Assembly: GCF_009617575.1 (NCBI RefSeq)
Contig: NZ_WIXJ01000003.1
Span: 1 to 64,000 of the forward strand
Length of the DNA stretch: 64,000 nt
Origin: Rhodocyclus gracilis
Lineage (GTDB): Bacteria; Pseudomonadota; Gammaproteobacteria; Burkholderiales; Rhodocyclaceae
Direction of reading: 5' to 3'
A program made the position numbers and the translations under genes. The notes beneath the pieces are model-generated. The model did not search any database, was not told where the DNA came from, and was given only the letters and a program-made list of their open reading frames with translations. Every line of letters starts with the position of its first letter. The stretch's first letter is position 1. Below are positions 28,644 through 37,515 of the stretch, piece by piece.

Positions 28644-29192
28644 TCAGAAAACGCTTTTCTTCGAGGCCGCTTCTTTTTCTGCTGCTCGCTTATCCGCGTC
28701 TTTGATGATCCGGCCAAGCCGTGCCTCCTCTGTCACGTTCACATAACTGAGAAAGCGACTTCCGCTAAATTCTTTGGTATAGATCAGGTCCATGCGGTTG
28801 TCGAAAGCCCAACGGTACTTACCATCATCAATATATTCACCGTCGAAGTCGCCCCTGCCACCAGAAGGTTGCCCGTATTTTGAAACTAGCATTTTTCGCA
28901 TGCGTTCTTCTTGATTCTTGCCAAAACGAAAGCTATATTGAGCCATGACCAGTTTTTTTTCCAGATAAACAACTTCTAATTGCGTCGCACCAGGGAGCCC
29001 AATTGATCTAGCATCGTACTGGTCAATATCGCGCGAAGACGATTTCAGCTTGCCCCCTGCGTTGGCAATGGCACTCTGAATATCCTCCCTGCTGGCTGTA
29101 CTCAGAGGAATTTCGAACAGAGTTAATTCAGCAGCTAAGGTGACGGCGCTATTCAGTACCAGGACAGCCAAGATAATGTATTTACGCATCAT
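28644..29192 (-). CDS. secreted periplasmic protein, unknown family
   Basis: 182 residues with a signal peptide (MMRKYIILAVLVLNSAVTLA, then AELTLFEIPL). The mature part is mixed alpha/beta and includes QLEVVYLEKKLVMAQYSFRF and YRWAFDNRMDLIYTKEFSGS, and it ends in a highly charged helix. The pattern of an LFxIPL start and a later calculated-slope-like YSF/KYG region recurs in small envelope proteins, but I cannot name the family. ATG 29192 overlaps the stop of the upstream gene by four bases. Confidence 0.6.
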   Translation of the reverse strand: MMRKYIILAVLVLNSAVTLAAELTLFEIPLSTASREDIQSAIANAGGKLKSSSRDIDQYDARSIGLPGATQLEVVYLEKKLVMAQYSFRFGKNQEERMRKMLVSKYGQPSGGRGDFDGEYIDDGKYRWAFDNRMDLIYTKEFSGSRFLSYVNVTEEARLGRIIKDADKRAAEKEAASKKSVF

Positions 29193-29716
29193 ATTCTTCC
29201 TTTAAGGCTTCGGTATTTGTTGATATCAACATCCGACTCCGCAGCGGGGGGCGATATATCGGTGAAGCTCTCACTGGCAGGAGGCGCTGGTCTGTTACTG
29301 CTTGTGCTGTGTTCTTTTTTTACCAGTTTTTTCTTCAGGACAGGTTCATCCGCCAGATGTTGAGGCGCAGCTGATTCTGCTAGATTTGACTGGGGATCTT
29401 TTTCGACTGCTGGGGTGTTAGAAATTGCTGGCTTGCTGATATTTTCAGAGGAAGGTTGCGCCGGTGTGGTTGATGGCGAAGATAAAAATATTTTTTCGAC
29501 AGAACTGACAATTGCTTTCCCTGGCGACGTCAATGCTCCTGCTGCAACGACCCCAGCGAGAATCAGGAATGTTTTTGTACGTCCGCTTTTCGGTGGGGCC
29601 GGATATCCGACGGGGCTAACATGGGCTGGTTTTAGCGTGCTAGGTTGCGCGTACGGTCTACCAATGACCCCGTGTTCAGTCAAATCCTGGGCGATACCGA
29701 TCCATTCGCGGCTCAT
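29189..29716 (-). CDS. single-pass membrane protein with Pro/Ser-rich periplasmic tail
   Basis: 175 residues, first gene of the operon. A short cytoplasmic N-terminus (MSREWIGIAQDLTEHGVIGR) is followed by a basic stretch, KSGRTK, and one membrane segment, TFLILAGVVAAGALTSPGK. A long disordered Pro/Ser/Lys-rich tail follows. The architecture suggests a tethering or bridging protein between inner membrane and envelope. No family recognised. The ATGA overlap with the next gene and compact spacing define the four-gene transcription unit 29716-26534. Confidence 0.55.
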   Translation of the reverse strand: MSREWIGIAQDLTEHGVIGRPYAQPSTLKPAHVSPVGYPAPPKSGRTKTFLILAGVVAAGALTSPGKAIVSSVEKIFLSSPSTTPAQPSSENISKPAISNTPAVEKDPQSNLAESAAPQHLADEPVLKKKLVKKEHSTSSNRPAPPASESFTDISPPAAESDVDINKYRSLKGRI

Positions 29717-29910
29717 GTCTCACATTGTTGTCAGTTAAATATGGAAGCGCGCCCATTTTGCCGTCGGCATGCAGAGCCAGTGTGCGAGCCAAGCAATCCA
29801 GCCTGCTGGCATCGGGCACGTCCGAAATAATACAACTAATGCCAATGGGGTTGGGCAACCGATTCGTGTTTGGTGGCTATCAGTTTGTCAGCTTCTCTCG
29901 CACTCACCCC

Positions 29911-30120
29911 TCACACGCACCAAATCCCCCCCCACCGGGTCGAATAGCACGGCGACTTCCGCCCCTGCCGCATCTGCCATACACCCTGGCTTGCCGTTGA
30001 AGCGCCTGTCTTCAAGGTGCCTCGCCCGAACTTCCCATTCACCCGATCCAAGGCCGCCATCAGCGCCGCCGACCGGCCGGATGCGCGAACGGCTGCAAAA
30101 GCCGAGAATGAGTCGGACCG
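29911..30120 (-). pseudogene. umuC: UmuC (DNA polymerase V) C-terminal fragment
   Basis: Minus-strand translation gives SFSAFAAVRASGRSAALMAA, then LDRVNGKFGRGTLKTGAS, WQMRQGRKSPCYSTRW and a stop at 29911-29913. This is the C-terminal end of Y-family polymerase UmuC (NxKFGRGTL, then MRxxRKSPxYxTRW). The frame is closed upstream by a stop near 30,121, so about 70 of roughly 420 residues remain. The rest of the gap 29,717-30,236 shows no other gene; it should hold the promoters of the two divergent operons. Confidence 0.7.
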
Positions 30121-30236
30121 GGATTCTCAGCCGCCACTGAATAGCTAACGCTAGTTCACGTAACCCCTTTGCTCGATTTGGGTGCTTCCAGGAGTTGGAC
30201 ACAATCAACGTGTGTTCAACAACCACGGAGGTATCA

Positions 30237-30566
30237 ATGAAACCACTCTTCACCGGCATCTTGCTCACTACGCCGGTCCTTGGCCTGCTCATCTTCTTGG
30301 CGATACAGGGCAGGGAAGACGTACGGCTTGACGTTGATGTGCGGCAGGCCGAGCAGCGCGTGGACGACGCAAGGTTCGACTACGGCTTTGCGTCCGCGTG
30401 GAATTCCCCCGGCGGCAAGGTTCTCGCTCCTTCCCCGGAAGACATAAAGCGCCTACAGGCTGAAGCGGATCAGGCTAAACAGGCGCGCAAAGCGTCCGCT
30501 GAACTCAGCAAGGAAGACCTCGCGGCAATGCGCAGTGCCGTCGAAGAAGCGGGGGCCGCGAAATGA
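30237..30566 (+). CDS. membrane-anchored hypothetical protein
   Basis: 109 residues from ATG 30237, which is preceded by GGAGGTAT. One N-terminal membrane segment (PLFTGILLTTPVLGLLIFLA) is followed by a charged helical region (EDIKRLQAEADQAKQARKAS) likely to be periplasmic. The stop overlaps the start of the next gene (ATGA at 30563). First gene of a plus-strand run of envelope genes in the conjugative element. No family recognised. Confidence 0.6.
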   Translation: MKPLFTGILLTTPVLGLLIFLAIQGREDVRLDVDVRQAEQRVDDARFDYGFASAWNSPGGKVLAPSPEDIKRLQAEADQAKQARKASAELSKEDLAAMRSAVEEAGAAK

Positions 30567-31368
30567 CCGCCCGTTTCTTTCTCACGGCCGCAGCGCTCGT
30601 CGCCGTTGCGCCGCTCGCGCTCGCGATTGAACCGGGGGGCGGTGCTGCGGTGAGCACGGATGGCAGCACTTCGCTGAAAGGCGGTGCAACGTCGGCGACT
30701 GATCGCAGCAGTTCGTTGGACCTCAAAAAGTCGACCGGTAGCGAGCAGCGGCTCGGTGTTGAGTCGCGCACAGATGTCGGCGCGAATGCTGAGGCATCGA
30801 CAGAAATTGGGGGCGCGAATTGGGTAGTCAGCGCACTCGCAAGTCATGCCGAGCCCCCCTTACGGGAGTGCGTTGGCAAGGCGACTCGATTCTTCGGAGA
30901 CACTTCTTCTGGCGGTTGGGAGGCGGCATTTGACGACCGGCGCTACGCCGATCCTGCGATCTGCGCCATCGCGCTCAATGAAGCCGCTTCGCGCCTCCTT
31001 CCTCGCCTGAGAAAGCCCGGACTGTTGCCAATGCCGGATTCCCCGGCGGCACGTTCTCTCGTTGCGCTTCCCGTCGGCGATGCGGCCCGAATCATTCATC
31101 TTGCCGAGCAGGCCGTCGGCGAGGGGCGCTTTTTCGTCGACTACGGGAAGGGAGGGGGGATGACCTGGGTGAGTGGCCCCCTGACCTTTACGTCGCAAAA
31201 CGGTGCCGTCAGCGTCAGCCGCAACGGTCGTCCATTCTTCGATGCTGATCACATAGACGGCCGCCGTTACATTTTCCGTACGGCGGCTACGTCTGGCAGA
31301 ACGGTCAGTTCGACGGCGGCGGCATCTTCGATGGCAAGCGAAAGCCGCGACGCGACACTCTCTCGTAA
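30563..31368 (+). pseudogene. secreted hypothetical protein, frameshifted near the C-terminus
   Basis: Signal peptide (FFLTAAALVAVAPLALAIEP), a Ser/Thr/Gly-rich linker, then a globular part with ECVGKATRFFGDTSSGGWEA and PAICAIALNEAASRLLPRLR. After HIDGRRYIF the open frame continues to 31441 as a low-complexity Ser/Ala tail. The next frame, entered by adding one base at the TTTT run 31272-31275, reads PYGGYVWQNGQFDGGGIFDG and stops at 31368. This second frame has very high GC3 and looks like the real C-terminus. A one-base deletion or sequencing error is therefore likely. Confidence 0.6.
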
Positions 31369-31528
31369 GCGAGACGTACGCAAGGAAATCAGCAATGACG
31401 TTTCGGTGACGGGCTCCAGCTCACTGAGCGCAGGGAAGTAGGGCTCTTAACTCCCCCGTAGCGTTTTTTTTCGCTATCGGGGTGACATGCCTATGTAGGA
31501 CAAAAAACCATCTTTTGGAGAAAGAACA

Positions 31529-32161
31529 ATGCAGATCACCGTTAAAGGCGTCGCGATTGCCTGCATCTTCGGCGCCGCCGTCTTGCTCGACCTTTCACTG
31601 CAGAAGGCCTTTGCGGCCGAGCCCCCGTCACAGCAGCAGATCGCGGCGATTGTTAAACAGTTTGCTGACGCGGCTCGGGGGCAAGGTTTGCATAGCCCTG
31701 CTTTTCGCCGCGAGGTGGCTGGTGCCGTGACGTTGAGTGCCGCAGCAGATGGGTCACTGCGCATTACCTTGCCGGTATCGACCAATGGGGCTGTGCCACT
31801 CGTCGTCGCGCTCGAAGGAGTTGCCGAGAACACCTACGCCAACTATTGCAGGAATCTCGGTGGAAACAGCCAGGAACAGACGTTCGTCTGCATCGTGCCC
31901 TCCGGCGCTGCCGATCAGCATGGCGAGCAGTTGATTGGCGATGTGGTGTCGCAGGGCATGGGGCGAGCTATCCGGTTTGATCGCGTTGAAACAGGCACCT
32001 CGCGGCCGGCTGAGCTTGCGTGGAAGGTGGCGTGCGACCCTGATCCAGCCATGAGGACGGCCGCATTTCAGGATGCTGCGCACGAGCAAGGCGCTTTTTA
32101 TGCGGCCTACCGCTTTCGGCTCAACGAGATTCGTGCGCGCGGTTGCGAACAGAAATCCTAA
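31529..32161 (+). CDS. secreted protein with C-terminal CDP...GC motif
   Basis: 210 residues with an N-terminal signal peptide (VAIACIFGAAVLLDLSLQKAFA). The C-terminal 45 residues (VACDPDPAMRTAAFQDAAHE, then FYAAYRFRLNEIRARGC) share a pattern with the product of the gene at 34,803: CDP, AA, GxF, Y, ExRxRGC. The two outer cysteines could form a disulphide. Preceded by GGAGAAAG. The function is unknown; the shared motif suggests paralogous binding domains. Confidence 0.6.
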   Translation: MQITVKGVAIACIFGAAVLLDLSLQKAFAAEPPSQQQIAAIVKQFADAARGQGLHSPAFRREVAGAVTLSAAADGSLRITLPVSTNGAVPLVVALEGVAENTYANYCRNLGGNSQEQTFVCIVPSGAADQHGEQLIGDVVSQGMGRAIRFDRVETGTSRPAELAWKVACDPDPAMRTAAFQDAAHEQGAFYAAYRFRLNEIRARGCEQKS

Positions 32162-32173
32162 ACACGGAAAGGA

Positions 32174-32590
32174 ATGAACATGAAAGACGTATGGGAAGTC
32201 ATGTGGTGCGCGAACGGGGGCGAAACGGAATTCGAAGAGGCATTACCGGAGGAGCGAATGATCACTTTTCAGCAGCCGTCACAGGGCGCCATTGTGGCGG
32301 TTCGGCCGGATTTGGTAACAGACCTGTCGATTATTTGCCAACCGTCGGAAGACGGGGCGGTTCGTGTGGAGATCGTGGGGGACGTAGTGATTTGTCTGCG
32401 CCTTGCCGGGCTGTCGGTTGCCGTGGGCGTAGCTAACGCGCTTGGCCTAAAGACAATCGAGTTCGTGATGCTCGATGCATCGTGGTCGATGACGATTGAT
32501 CTGACCCACGACACGCATCTGCAGGTCGCCGAGATCGAGCGGCGAATCGCGGAGGCCACTCACTCGAAATTACAAGGGAGAAAAAAATGA
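32174..32590 (+). CDS. hypothetical protein of the conjugative element
   Basis: 138 residues, no signal peptide. Mixed beta/alpha with hydrophobic strands (VRVEIVGDVVICLRLAGLSV) and a C-terminal charged helix. It begins MNMKDVWEVMWCANGGETEF 12 bp after the previous stop and overlaps the next gene by four bases (ATGA at 32587). No family recognised; the gene is cytoplasmic unless an unseen signal exists. Confidence 0.55.
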   Translation: MNMKDVWEVMWCANGGETEFEEALPEERMITFQQPSQGAIVAVRPDLVTDLSIICQPSEDGAVRVEIVGDVVICLRLAGLSVAVGVANALGLKTIEFVMLDASWSMTIDLTHDTHLQVAEIERRIAEATHSKLQGRKK

Positions 32591-33405
32591 AGATTAGTTC
32601 AGTAGTAATTTGTGTGGGGGTATCGGTTGCGCTGGCGGGGTGCGCCAGCACGATGCAGTCAATGTTTAATTTGCCTGCCGACCTCAGCGAGTCCGAGGCG
32701 AAAATGATCACCGACCAGGTGATGAGTGGCACCGGCAAGGTGCGGCTCGATGAGCGTACGCTCGCCGCGTTCGGCGGAATTCCGCCCGGTCAGGCGGTAC
32801 CCCGGCTCGCAAAGCTAAAGCTCGACGGAAGGCTTATCGAGCAAACGCGTCGCACCGGCGTCTGTCGCCGAATTGGCGATGAAGCAAATAGGGCCGGCAT
32901 TGACCCTCTTTCGTCCCTTAATGCTTCTCGCCATACCCTGTTCGATGCGACCGCTGATGGGTTGATTGAGCGTGCGGTGGGGGTTGTCAGCGATTCTGGC
33001 TGCGTGAAGGTTGTTCGGATGTATTCGGCGCTGCTGGGCGCAAACCGTGACATACGTGAGAGTCAGAGCAATCTTCGTGGATACAACGGCGACAGCTCGC
33101 GTTATTTTGCGAAAGCGCTGGTCGGCTACCAGATGTACCGCGACTTGGCTCTCGCCGATAGCAAGCGGGTTGCGGAGCTGGTTGCTGCACCGACCCACGA
33201 AGCGATGAGCGCGGCGTGGAGAAAGATCGACCACCTGGAAACGTGTGAGCTTCTGCGATCATCGGCGCACAGTCAGCAAGCCGGACTGCTGCTGAAATCG
33301 AGCCAATTCAAGCAGACAGTGTGGTCCGCGCCGCATTACGACATGTTTTGCGAGCTGAGCGGCGTGAATGACATGTTCCGTGCGGCCGGAGTGGACCTGC
33401 CATGA
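32587..33405 (+). CDS. lipoprotein of the conjugative element
   Basis: 272 residues with lipobox VSVALAGC (Cys at about residue 19). The mature protein contains LDERTLAAFGGIPPGQAVPR and many cysteines (CRRIGDEA, SGCVKVV, CELLRSS, FCELSG), suggesting disulphides in the periplasm. Predicted mostly helical. It overlaps the next lipoprotein gene by four bases (33402). No family recognised; the position among other exported proteins suggests a multi-protein envelope structure. Confidence 0.6.
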   Translation: MKISSVVICVGVSVALAGCASTMQSMFNLPADLSESEAKMITDQVMSGTGKVRLDERTLAAFGGIPPGQAVPRLAKLKLDGRLIEQTRRTGVCRRIGDEANRAGIDPLSSLNASRHTLFDATADGLIERAVGVVSDSGCVKVVRMYSALLGANRDIRESQSNLRGYNGDSSRYFAKALVGYQMYRDLALADSKRVAELVAAPTHEAMSAAWRKIDHLETCELLRSSAHSQQAGLLLKSSQFKQTVWSAPHYDMFCELSGVNDMFRAAGVDLP

Positions 33406-33970
33406 AGTCGTTGTTAACGTCGTCTTCGGCGGCGGTGCTGATGTCTGCGCTTCTTGCCGGTTGCTCGGGCTTATCGGAAGACCTTGAAACGTTCCGCCGC
33501 ATTGCCTCTCCTCCGGGCCCTGCGAACACCTTCGAAGCCGCGAAGGCAAAAAACGACAAGTGGGCGTGCTCGCACGCTGGCAATTGTGAGCGGGTCGAAC
33601 ACCCATGGTCGCGTGCGATTGAGCGCTTTGCGAAAGACTTTTATGGGCCGGCAATCGACCGCTTTCGCGCAACGCACGATGAGGACAGCTTCGATGTCGC
33701 AGAAGCTAATCGGCTGGCGTGGCAGACGCAGCCGGCGGAGTACGAAAGGGCGTTGGCGGCGGCGCAGTCAGATTGCCAATATCTGATTGATGAAATCAGG
33801 CGGCGCAGTTTTCGCGAGTTCGCAACTCTCATGGACCCGTCGCGCCCCTCGGTGCGAACGCCGCCGAGGCCGTCGATTTGCTCCGATATCTCTCATATCA
33901 CTATCAATGCAAAGCACTGGAGTGTCCCAAATGGCGAATCGAGCCCTATTTCCGGCGACCTTGGTTCTGA
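33402..33970 (+). pseudogene. second lipoprotein, frameshifted near the C-terminus
   Basis: Starts MKSLLTSSSAAVLMSALLAG with lipobox LLAGC. The body includes KWACSHAGNCERVEHPWSRA and DCQYLIDEIRRRSFREFATL. After MDPSRP the annotated frame turns to low-complexity sequence. The next frame, reached by adding one C at CCCC 33845-33848, reads LGANAAEAVDLLRYLSYHYQ and CKALECPKWRIEPYFRRPWF, ending at 33970. That frame looks like authentic protein. The intact product would be about 190 residues. Confidence 0.6.
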
Positions 33971-34758
33971 TCGCGCTCTGCTGCGCCGCTAACGCCTCCG
34001 CGCAAGGGGTGGCGATCAACGTGGAAAAGTCGCTGTCCTCGACCACGCCACTCGTGACTCTGCTGGGCGACGCGCTGACTGAGACCGCCAGCAGCAGTGC
34101 CGCTACCTGTGGCCGGTTGCTCAGCATGCCCGTGGTTGAGTTTCCGCGTGAAGTGGCGATTGGGAAGGATGGGCGACCTTCAGAAGACGCGGGAGCTGTA
34201 CGCAAAATTGCTGGGCAGATGGGGCTTTGCGCGCTGGCGGCCTCGTACCTATCGCCGGCGTTATTCGACTATTTGTCTTCACGACCAACAATGCGCTACG
34301 GCGATGCCGTCAAGGCGGCAGCGGTTTGGTTGGCTCCGCGTTGGCACCTGGCGGTTGAGCGTGTTGCGCTGGCGGCGGAGGTTCAGAGCGGTGAACGTGT
34401 TCTGGGAGAAGGCAGGAGCCTCGTGCGGGACGTTATCGTGTCTTCGCAGCTTGGCCGAGAGGCGAAGGAACTCACGCCGTCCGTTCAATTTGGTAGCGAG
34501 AAGGACGCGGCAGTGACCAAAGTCGACGAATTTGCTGTCGGAACGTGGGCGTCACCGATCGCGCGGCGAACGCGCACCATCGAGAGCTTCCGGGCATTTT
34601 TAGTAACCGGCGACGTGCTAGCCCTTGAGCACGGAAAGCTCAGCCTCTCCGGTCGAGGTGCGACGCTCTATGGTGAGGGCAAGCTCGCCGGGAATGAGTA
34701 TGCGTTGTCGTTACGCGGCAGCGCGACGACATCAGTTGTCAGCGGCGGACAACGATGA
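33931..34758 (+). CDS. secreted hypothetical protein
   Basis: 275 residues from ATG 33931 (MANRALFPATLVLIALCCAA, cleavage after ASAQG). An earlier in-frame start would place the signal peptide internally. The mature protein has SLSSTTPLVTLLGDALTETA, SAATCGRLLSMPVVEF and a C-terminal beta-rich region with KLSLSGRGATLYGEGKLAGN. It overlaps the end of the preceding lipoprotein by 40 bp in another frame. No family recognised; probably periplasmic or outer-membrane associated. Confidence 0.6.
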   Translation: MANRALFPATLVLIALCCAANASAQGVAINVEKSLSSTTPLVTLLGDALTETASSSAATCGRLLSMPVVEFPREVAIGKDGRPSEDAGAVRKIAGQMGLCALAASYLSPALFDYLSSRPTMRYGDAVKAAAVWLAPRWHLAVERVALAAEVQSGERVLGEGRSLVRDVIVSSQLGREAKELTPSVQFGSEKDAAVTKVDEFAVGTWASPIARRTRTIESFRAFLVTGDVLALEHGKLSLSGRGATLYGEGKLAGNEYALSLRGSATTSVVSGGQR

Positions 34759-34802
34759 GCGTTGCAAATCGTCGGCTCAACAACCAGAAGAAAGGGGTTT
34801 CT

Positions 34803-35078
34803 GTGAAAGCAATCGTATTCCTCACGTTTGCCGCTGTTTCAGGAGGTGCGTTCGCCGCCGATCCGGCGGAACTCGCAAAGCGGATTGTCTGCGATCCGAA
34901 TCTGAGCGTTCAGCAGGCGGCAATCGACGAGGCAATGAAGGGAGGGGGCGAGTTTGTCCGCGCGGTTTATTACCACCAGGGGGAGCTTCGCCGACGAGGC
35001 TGTTCAGCGGCTGCGGGCGACGAGGTGAGGCGTCAGCGAATCGACGAAATTGACGCCGCTATCCGGCAGCAGCAGTAG
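34803..35078 (+). CDS. small secreted protein with CDP...GC motif
   Basis: 91 residues from GTG 34803, which follows AGAAAGGGG at good spacing. An alternative ATG at 34755 overlaps the previous stop (ATGA) but would lengthen the signal peptide. Signal peptide KAIVFLTFAAVSGGAFAADP. The mature part is mainly the motif also seen in the 31,529 gene: IVCDPNLSVQQAAIDEAMKG, then EFVRAVYYHQGELRRRGC. The last codons (IRQQQ) already belong to a CAG-rich tract. Last gene of the run, followed by a terminator. Confidence 0.55.
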   Translation: MKAIVFLTFAAVSGGAFAADPAELAKRIVCDPNLSVQQAAIDEAMKGGGEFVRAVYYHQGELRRRGCSAAAGDEVRRQRIDEIDAAIRQQQ

Positions 35079-35117
35079 CAGCAACTGTTGCAGTAGCAGC
35101 AGCATCAGCAGTAGACG

Positions 35118-35158
35118 CAGCGGCAACAGTGACGGTTACTGTTACTGCTGTTTTTTTT
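35118..35158 (+). terminator. intrinsic terminator after the envelope-gene run
   Basis: CAGCGGCAACAGT pairs with ACTGTTACTGCTG (one mismatch, one G-U) around a seven-base loop and is followed by eight T residues, about 40 bp after the last stop codon. Confidence 0.8.
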
Positions 35159-35225
35159 CGCAAACCGACTTCTATAAGACCTTGTTAATAAATGGGTTGT
35201 GGTCGTTTGGTGATAACGTTTGCTC

Positions 35226-35301
<76 letters not shown>

Positions 35302-35619
35302 TCGCGTCAACAACAGCGGCGGATGGGGGATGGTAGACCGTGCTTTGGCGCAGCGGAGAGGGCGGGCGATTCCTCATAGAGCGTGCTTCTGTGCGGGACG
35401 TCAGGGGCAAGTCACCCACGCGAACTTATAGGTGCCACTTTGCAGTAAGGAGTGATCTCCCTAATCTCCCCGAGCTGCGCAGTTCGCTCCAAGTTGTCGC
35501 TAGGTGGAAGCACCTCGGTCAGAGCCTCCTCTCATTGCACTGCTCGTGTGCGGCCTCGCTCGACCCGCTGTAGCAAGTCAAAAAATAGGAAGCAGCTATC
35601 TCCAGCTTCAGGCTCAATT

Positions 35620-37009
35620 TCAGCAGGAGCCGGAATCCCACTCCATCTGGTTGTTGAAGGGGTTGAACTTGGGCTTCGCCTGAAAGTGAATTTGCCGCCC
35701 GTTGTCGTAGGTACGGTAGCAGTCGCCATTGTTGCAACGGGTGTTACAACTCACCACGCCTGGCCGCTTGGCCGGGCGCGCCGGAAAGGGGCCGGCGTTG
35801 CCTTGCGGTGGCGCCTCGCCGGTCTGTGCTGATTTGCGCGCCGACTGTTGAGTGCCTGCCGTCTTAAGCCAGGCATCCAGCACTTTCATCGGTTTTCCCT
35901 GAGCCATCCTGCGCGTCAGTTCCTGGGCAGCCTCAATCTGCCTGCCATCCATCTCGTCCGCTAACGCCTTGCGATTACCGGTGGCTCGATTCGAGTCGGA
36001 CGGGTCATTCGCCGCAGAAAGGTTGTAAAGAGCGTAAGCCACCACGACATTCGCTGGCACGCCCTGACCTCTTTTGTACATCCCCCCGAGGTTGTTTTGC
36101 GCCGTGGCATCCCCCCCGCTCGGCCGCCAGGCGGTACCAGCGCACGGCCTCCTTGTAGTCCTGCGCAACGCCTTGGCCGTTGGCGTACATCCCGCCGAGG
36201 TTGTTTTGCGCCGTGGCATCCCCCAGCTCGGCCGCCAGGCGGTACCAGCGCACGGCCTCCTTGTAGTCCTGCGCAACGCCTTGGCCGTCTCTGTACATCA
36301 CGCCGAGGTTGTATTGCGCTGTGGCATCTCCCTGCTCGGCCGCCAGGCGGTACCAGCGCACGGCCTCCTTGTAGTCCTGCGCAACGCCTTGGCCGTTGGC
36401 GTACATCACGCCGAGGTTGTATTGCGCTGTGGCATCTCCCTGCTCGGCCGCCAGGCGGTACCAGCGCACGGCCTCCTTGTAGTCCTGCGCAACGCCTTGG
36501 CCGTTGTAGTAAATCACGCCGAGGCTGCGTTGCGCTGTGGCATCCCCCTGCTCGGCCGCCAGGCGGTACCAGCGCACGGCCTCCTTGTCGTCCTGCGCAA
36601 CGCCCCAGCCGTTGGCGTACATCCAGCCGAGGTTGGTTTGCTCCGCGGCATCCCCCTGCTCGGCCGCCAGGCCGTACCAGCGCCCGGCCTCCTTGTAGTC
36701 CTGCGCAACGCCCCAGCCGGTGGCGTACATCCGGCCGAGGTTGTTTTGCGCCGAGGCATTTCCCTGCTCGGCCGCCAGGCGGTACCAGCGCACGGCCTCC
36801 TTGTTGTTCTGCGCAACGCCTTGGCCGTTGGCGTACATCCAGCCGAGGATGTTTTGCGCACGCGCGTCACCGCTTACTGCCACGGGGCGAAACTCCCGCA
36901 GCGCCGTCTTGAAATCGTTCTTTTCGTAAGCCGCCAGACCTTCGTCGTAGCCCGCGATGGCGCTCCCCGCCAGTACGGCCAGCAGTGCGGCCGCAATCCA
37001 GTTCTTCAT
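35620..37009 (-). pseudogene. Sel1-repeat (SLR) protein, frameshifted at a G7 tract
   Basis: Signal peptide MKNWIAAALLAVLAGSAIAG, then a helical pair and eight 36-residue Sel1-like repeats of the type YANGQGVAQDYKEAVRWYRL-AAEQG. The seventh repeat ends in AAERG at a C7 run on the plus strand (36111-36117). Removing one base restores the eighth repeat (DATAQNNLGGMYKRGQGVPA) and a C-terminal domain ending FNPFNNQMEWDSGSC at 35620. The intact product would be about 462 residues. Such proteins are periplasmic scaffolds for protein-protein contacts. The shift is at a homopolymer, so phase variation or base-calling error are both possible. Confidence 0.75.
36005..36868 (-). repeat. eight tandem 108-bp units encoding Sel1 repeats
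   Basis: The units are nearly identical at DNA level (blocks such as CGGTACCAGCGCACGGCCTC recur every 108 bp on the plus strand). This favours recombination that changes repeat number. The two units nearest the signal peptide are the most divergent. Confidence 0.85.
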
Positions 37010-37515
37010 GTGCTTTCCCTACGTTTCCACCCGCAATTGGGCTGTCAGCCCATAGCCTGCATATCCGGACATGCGAACTGAATGCTCGCCGCGTCTGGCG
37101 GTTTTTAATAACTTTCAGTTAATTTCCTAGTGCTTGCTGGCTTTCGGCCTCTGGGCATCCGACTCTTGGTCGGTAGCGGCGATTTTAGCCCATTGGCATC
37201 AGTGCTGGCAAAGACCGAGGTCCGGTCGCTCAGCGACGGCCTTGAGCGGAGTGCTTAGCTTGGGGGCTGGGTGAGTCTCCGTATCAGTCACTGGCTGTCG
37301 GGGCATGCCGTTTAAGTCAGGTGAGGTGGTTTGGAAGGAATTGACTGAGGTATCGTGATATCGGGTTATATGAGTACGCGCAGGTCTCGGTGGTGCGATC
37401 AGGGCTTGATTTCACTCCACGTAAAGAGGACGGCTTTCATCCCGGTGTGCGTATCGCCGACGTTGGCCTGGAACGCTTGTGGCGGAATGCTCTTCACCGC
37501 TACGATACTCAAGCT
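37010..37515. other. intergenic stretch without recognised gene
   Basis: 506 bp between the Sel1-repeat gene and the small membrane protein. No ORF with a ribosome-binding site, no tRNA and no clear terminator was seen. It should contain the promoter of the Sel1 gene. Confidence 0.5.

Noticed and set aside
29888-30292. 134-residue minus-strand ORF
   Set aside because: The overlapping frame encodes a recognisable UmuC C-terminus; this frame has no recognised family.
31440-31490. Hairpin CCCCGTAGCG / CGCTATCGGGG with T residues in the loop as a terminator
   Set aside because: The T-run is in the loop and not after the stem, so it does not have terminator form; left unassigned.
36074-37081. 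Plus-strand 335-residue repetitive ORF antisense to the Sel1 gene
   Set aside because: Mirror of the 108-bp repeats; the minus strand has the signal peptide and the Sel1 consensus.
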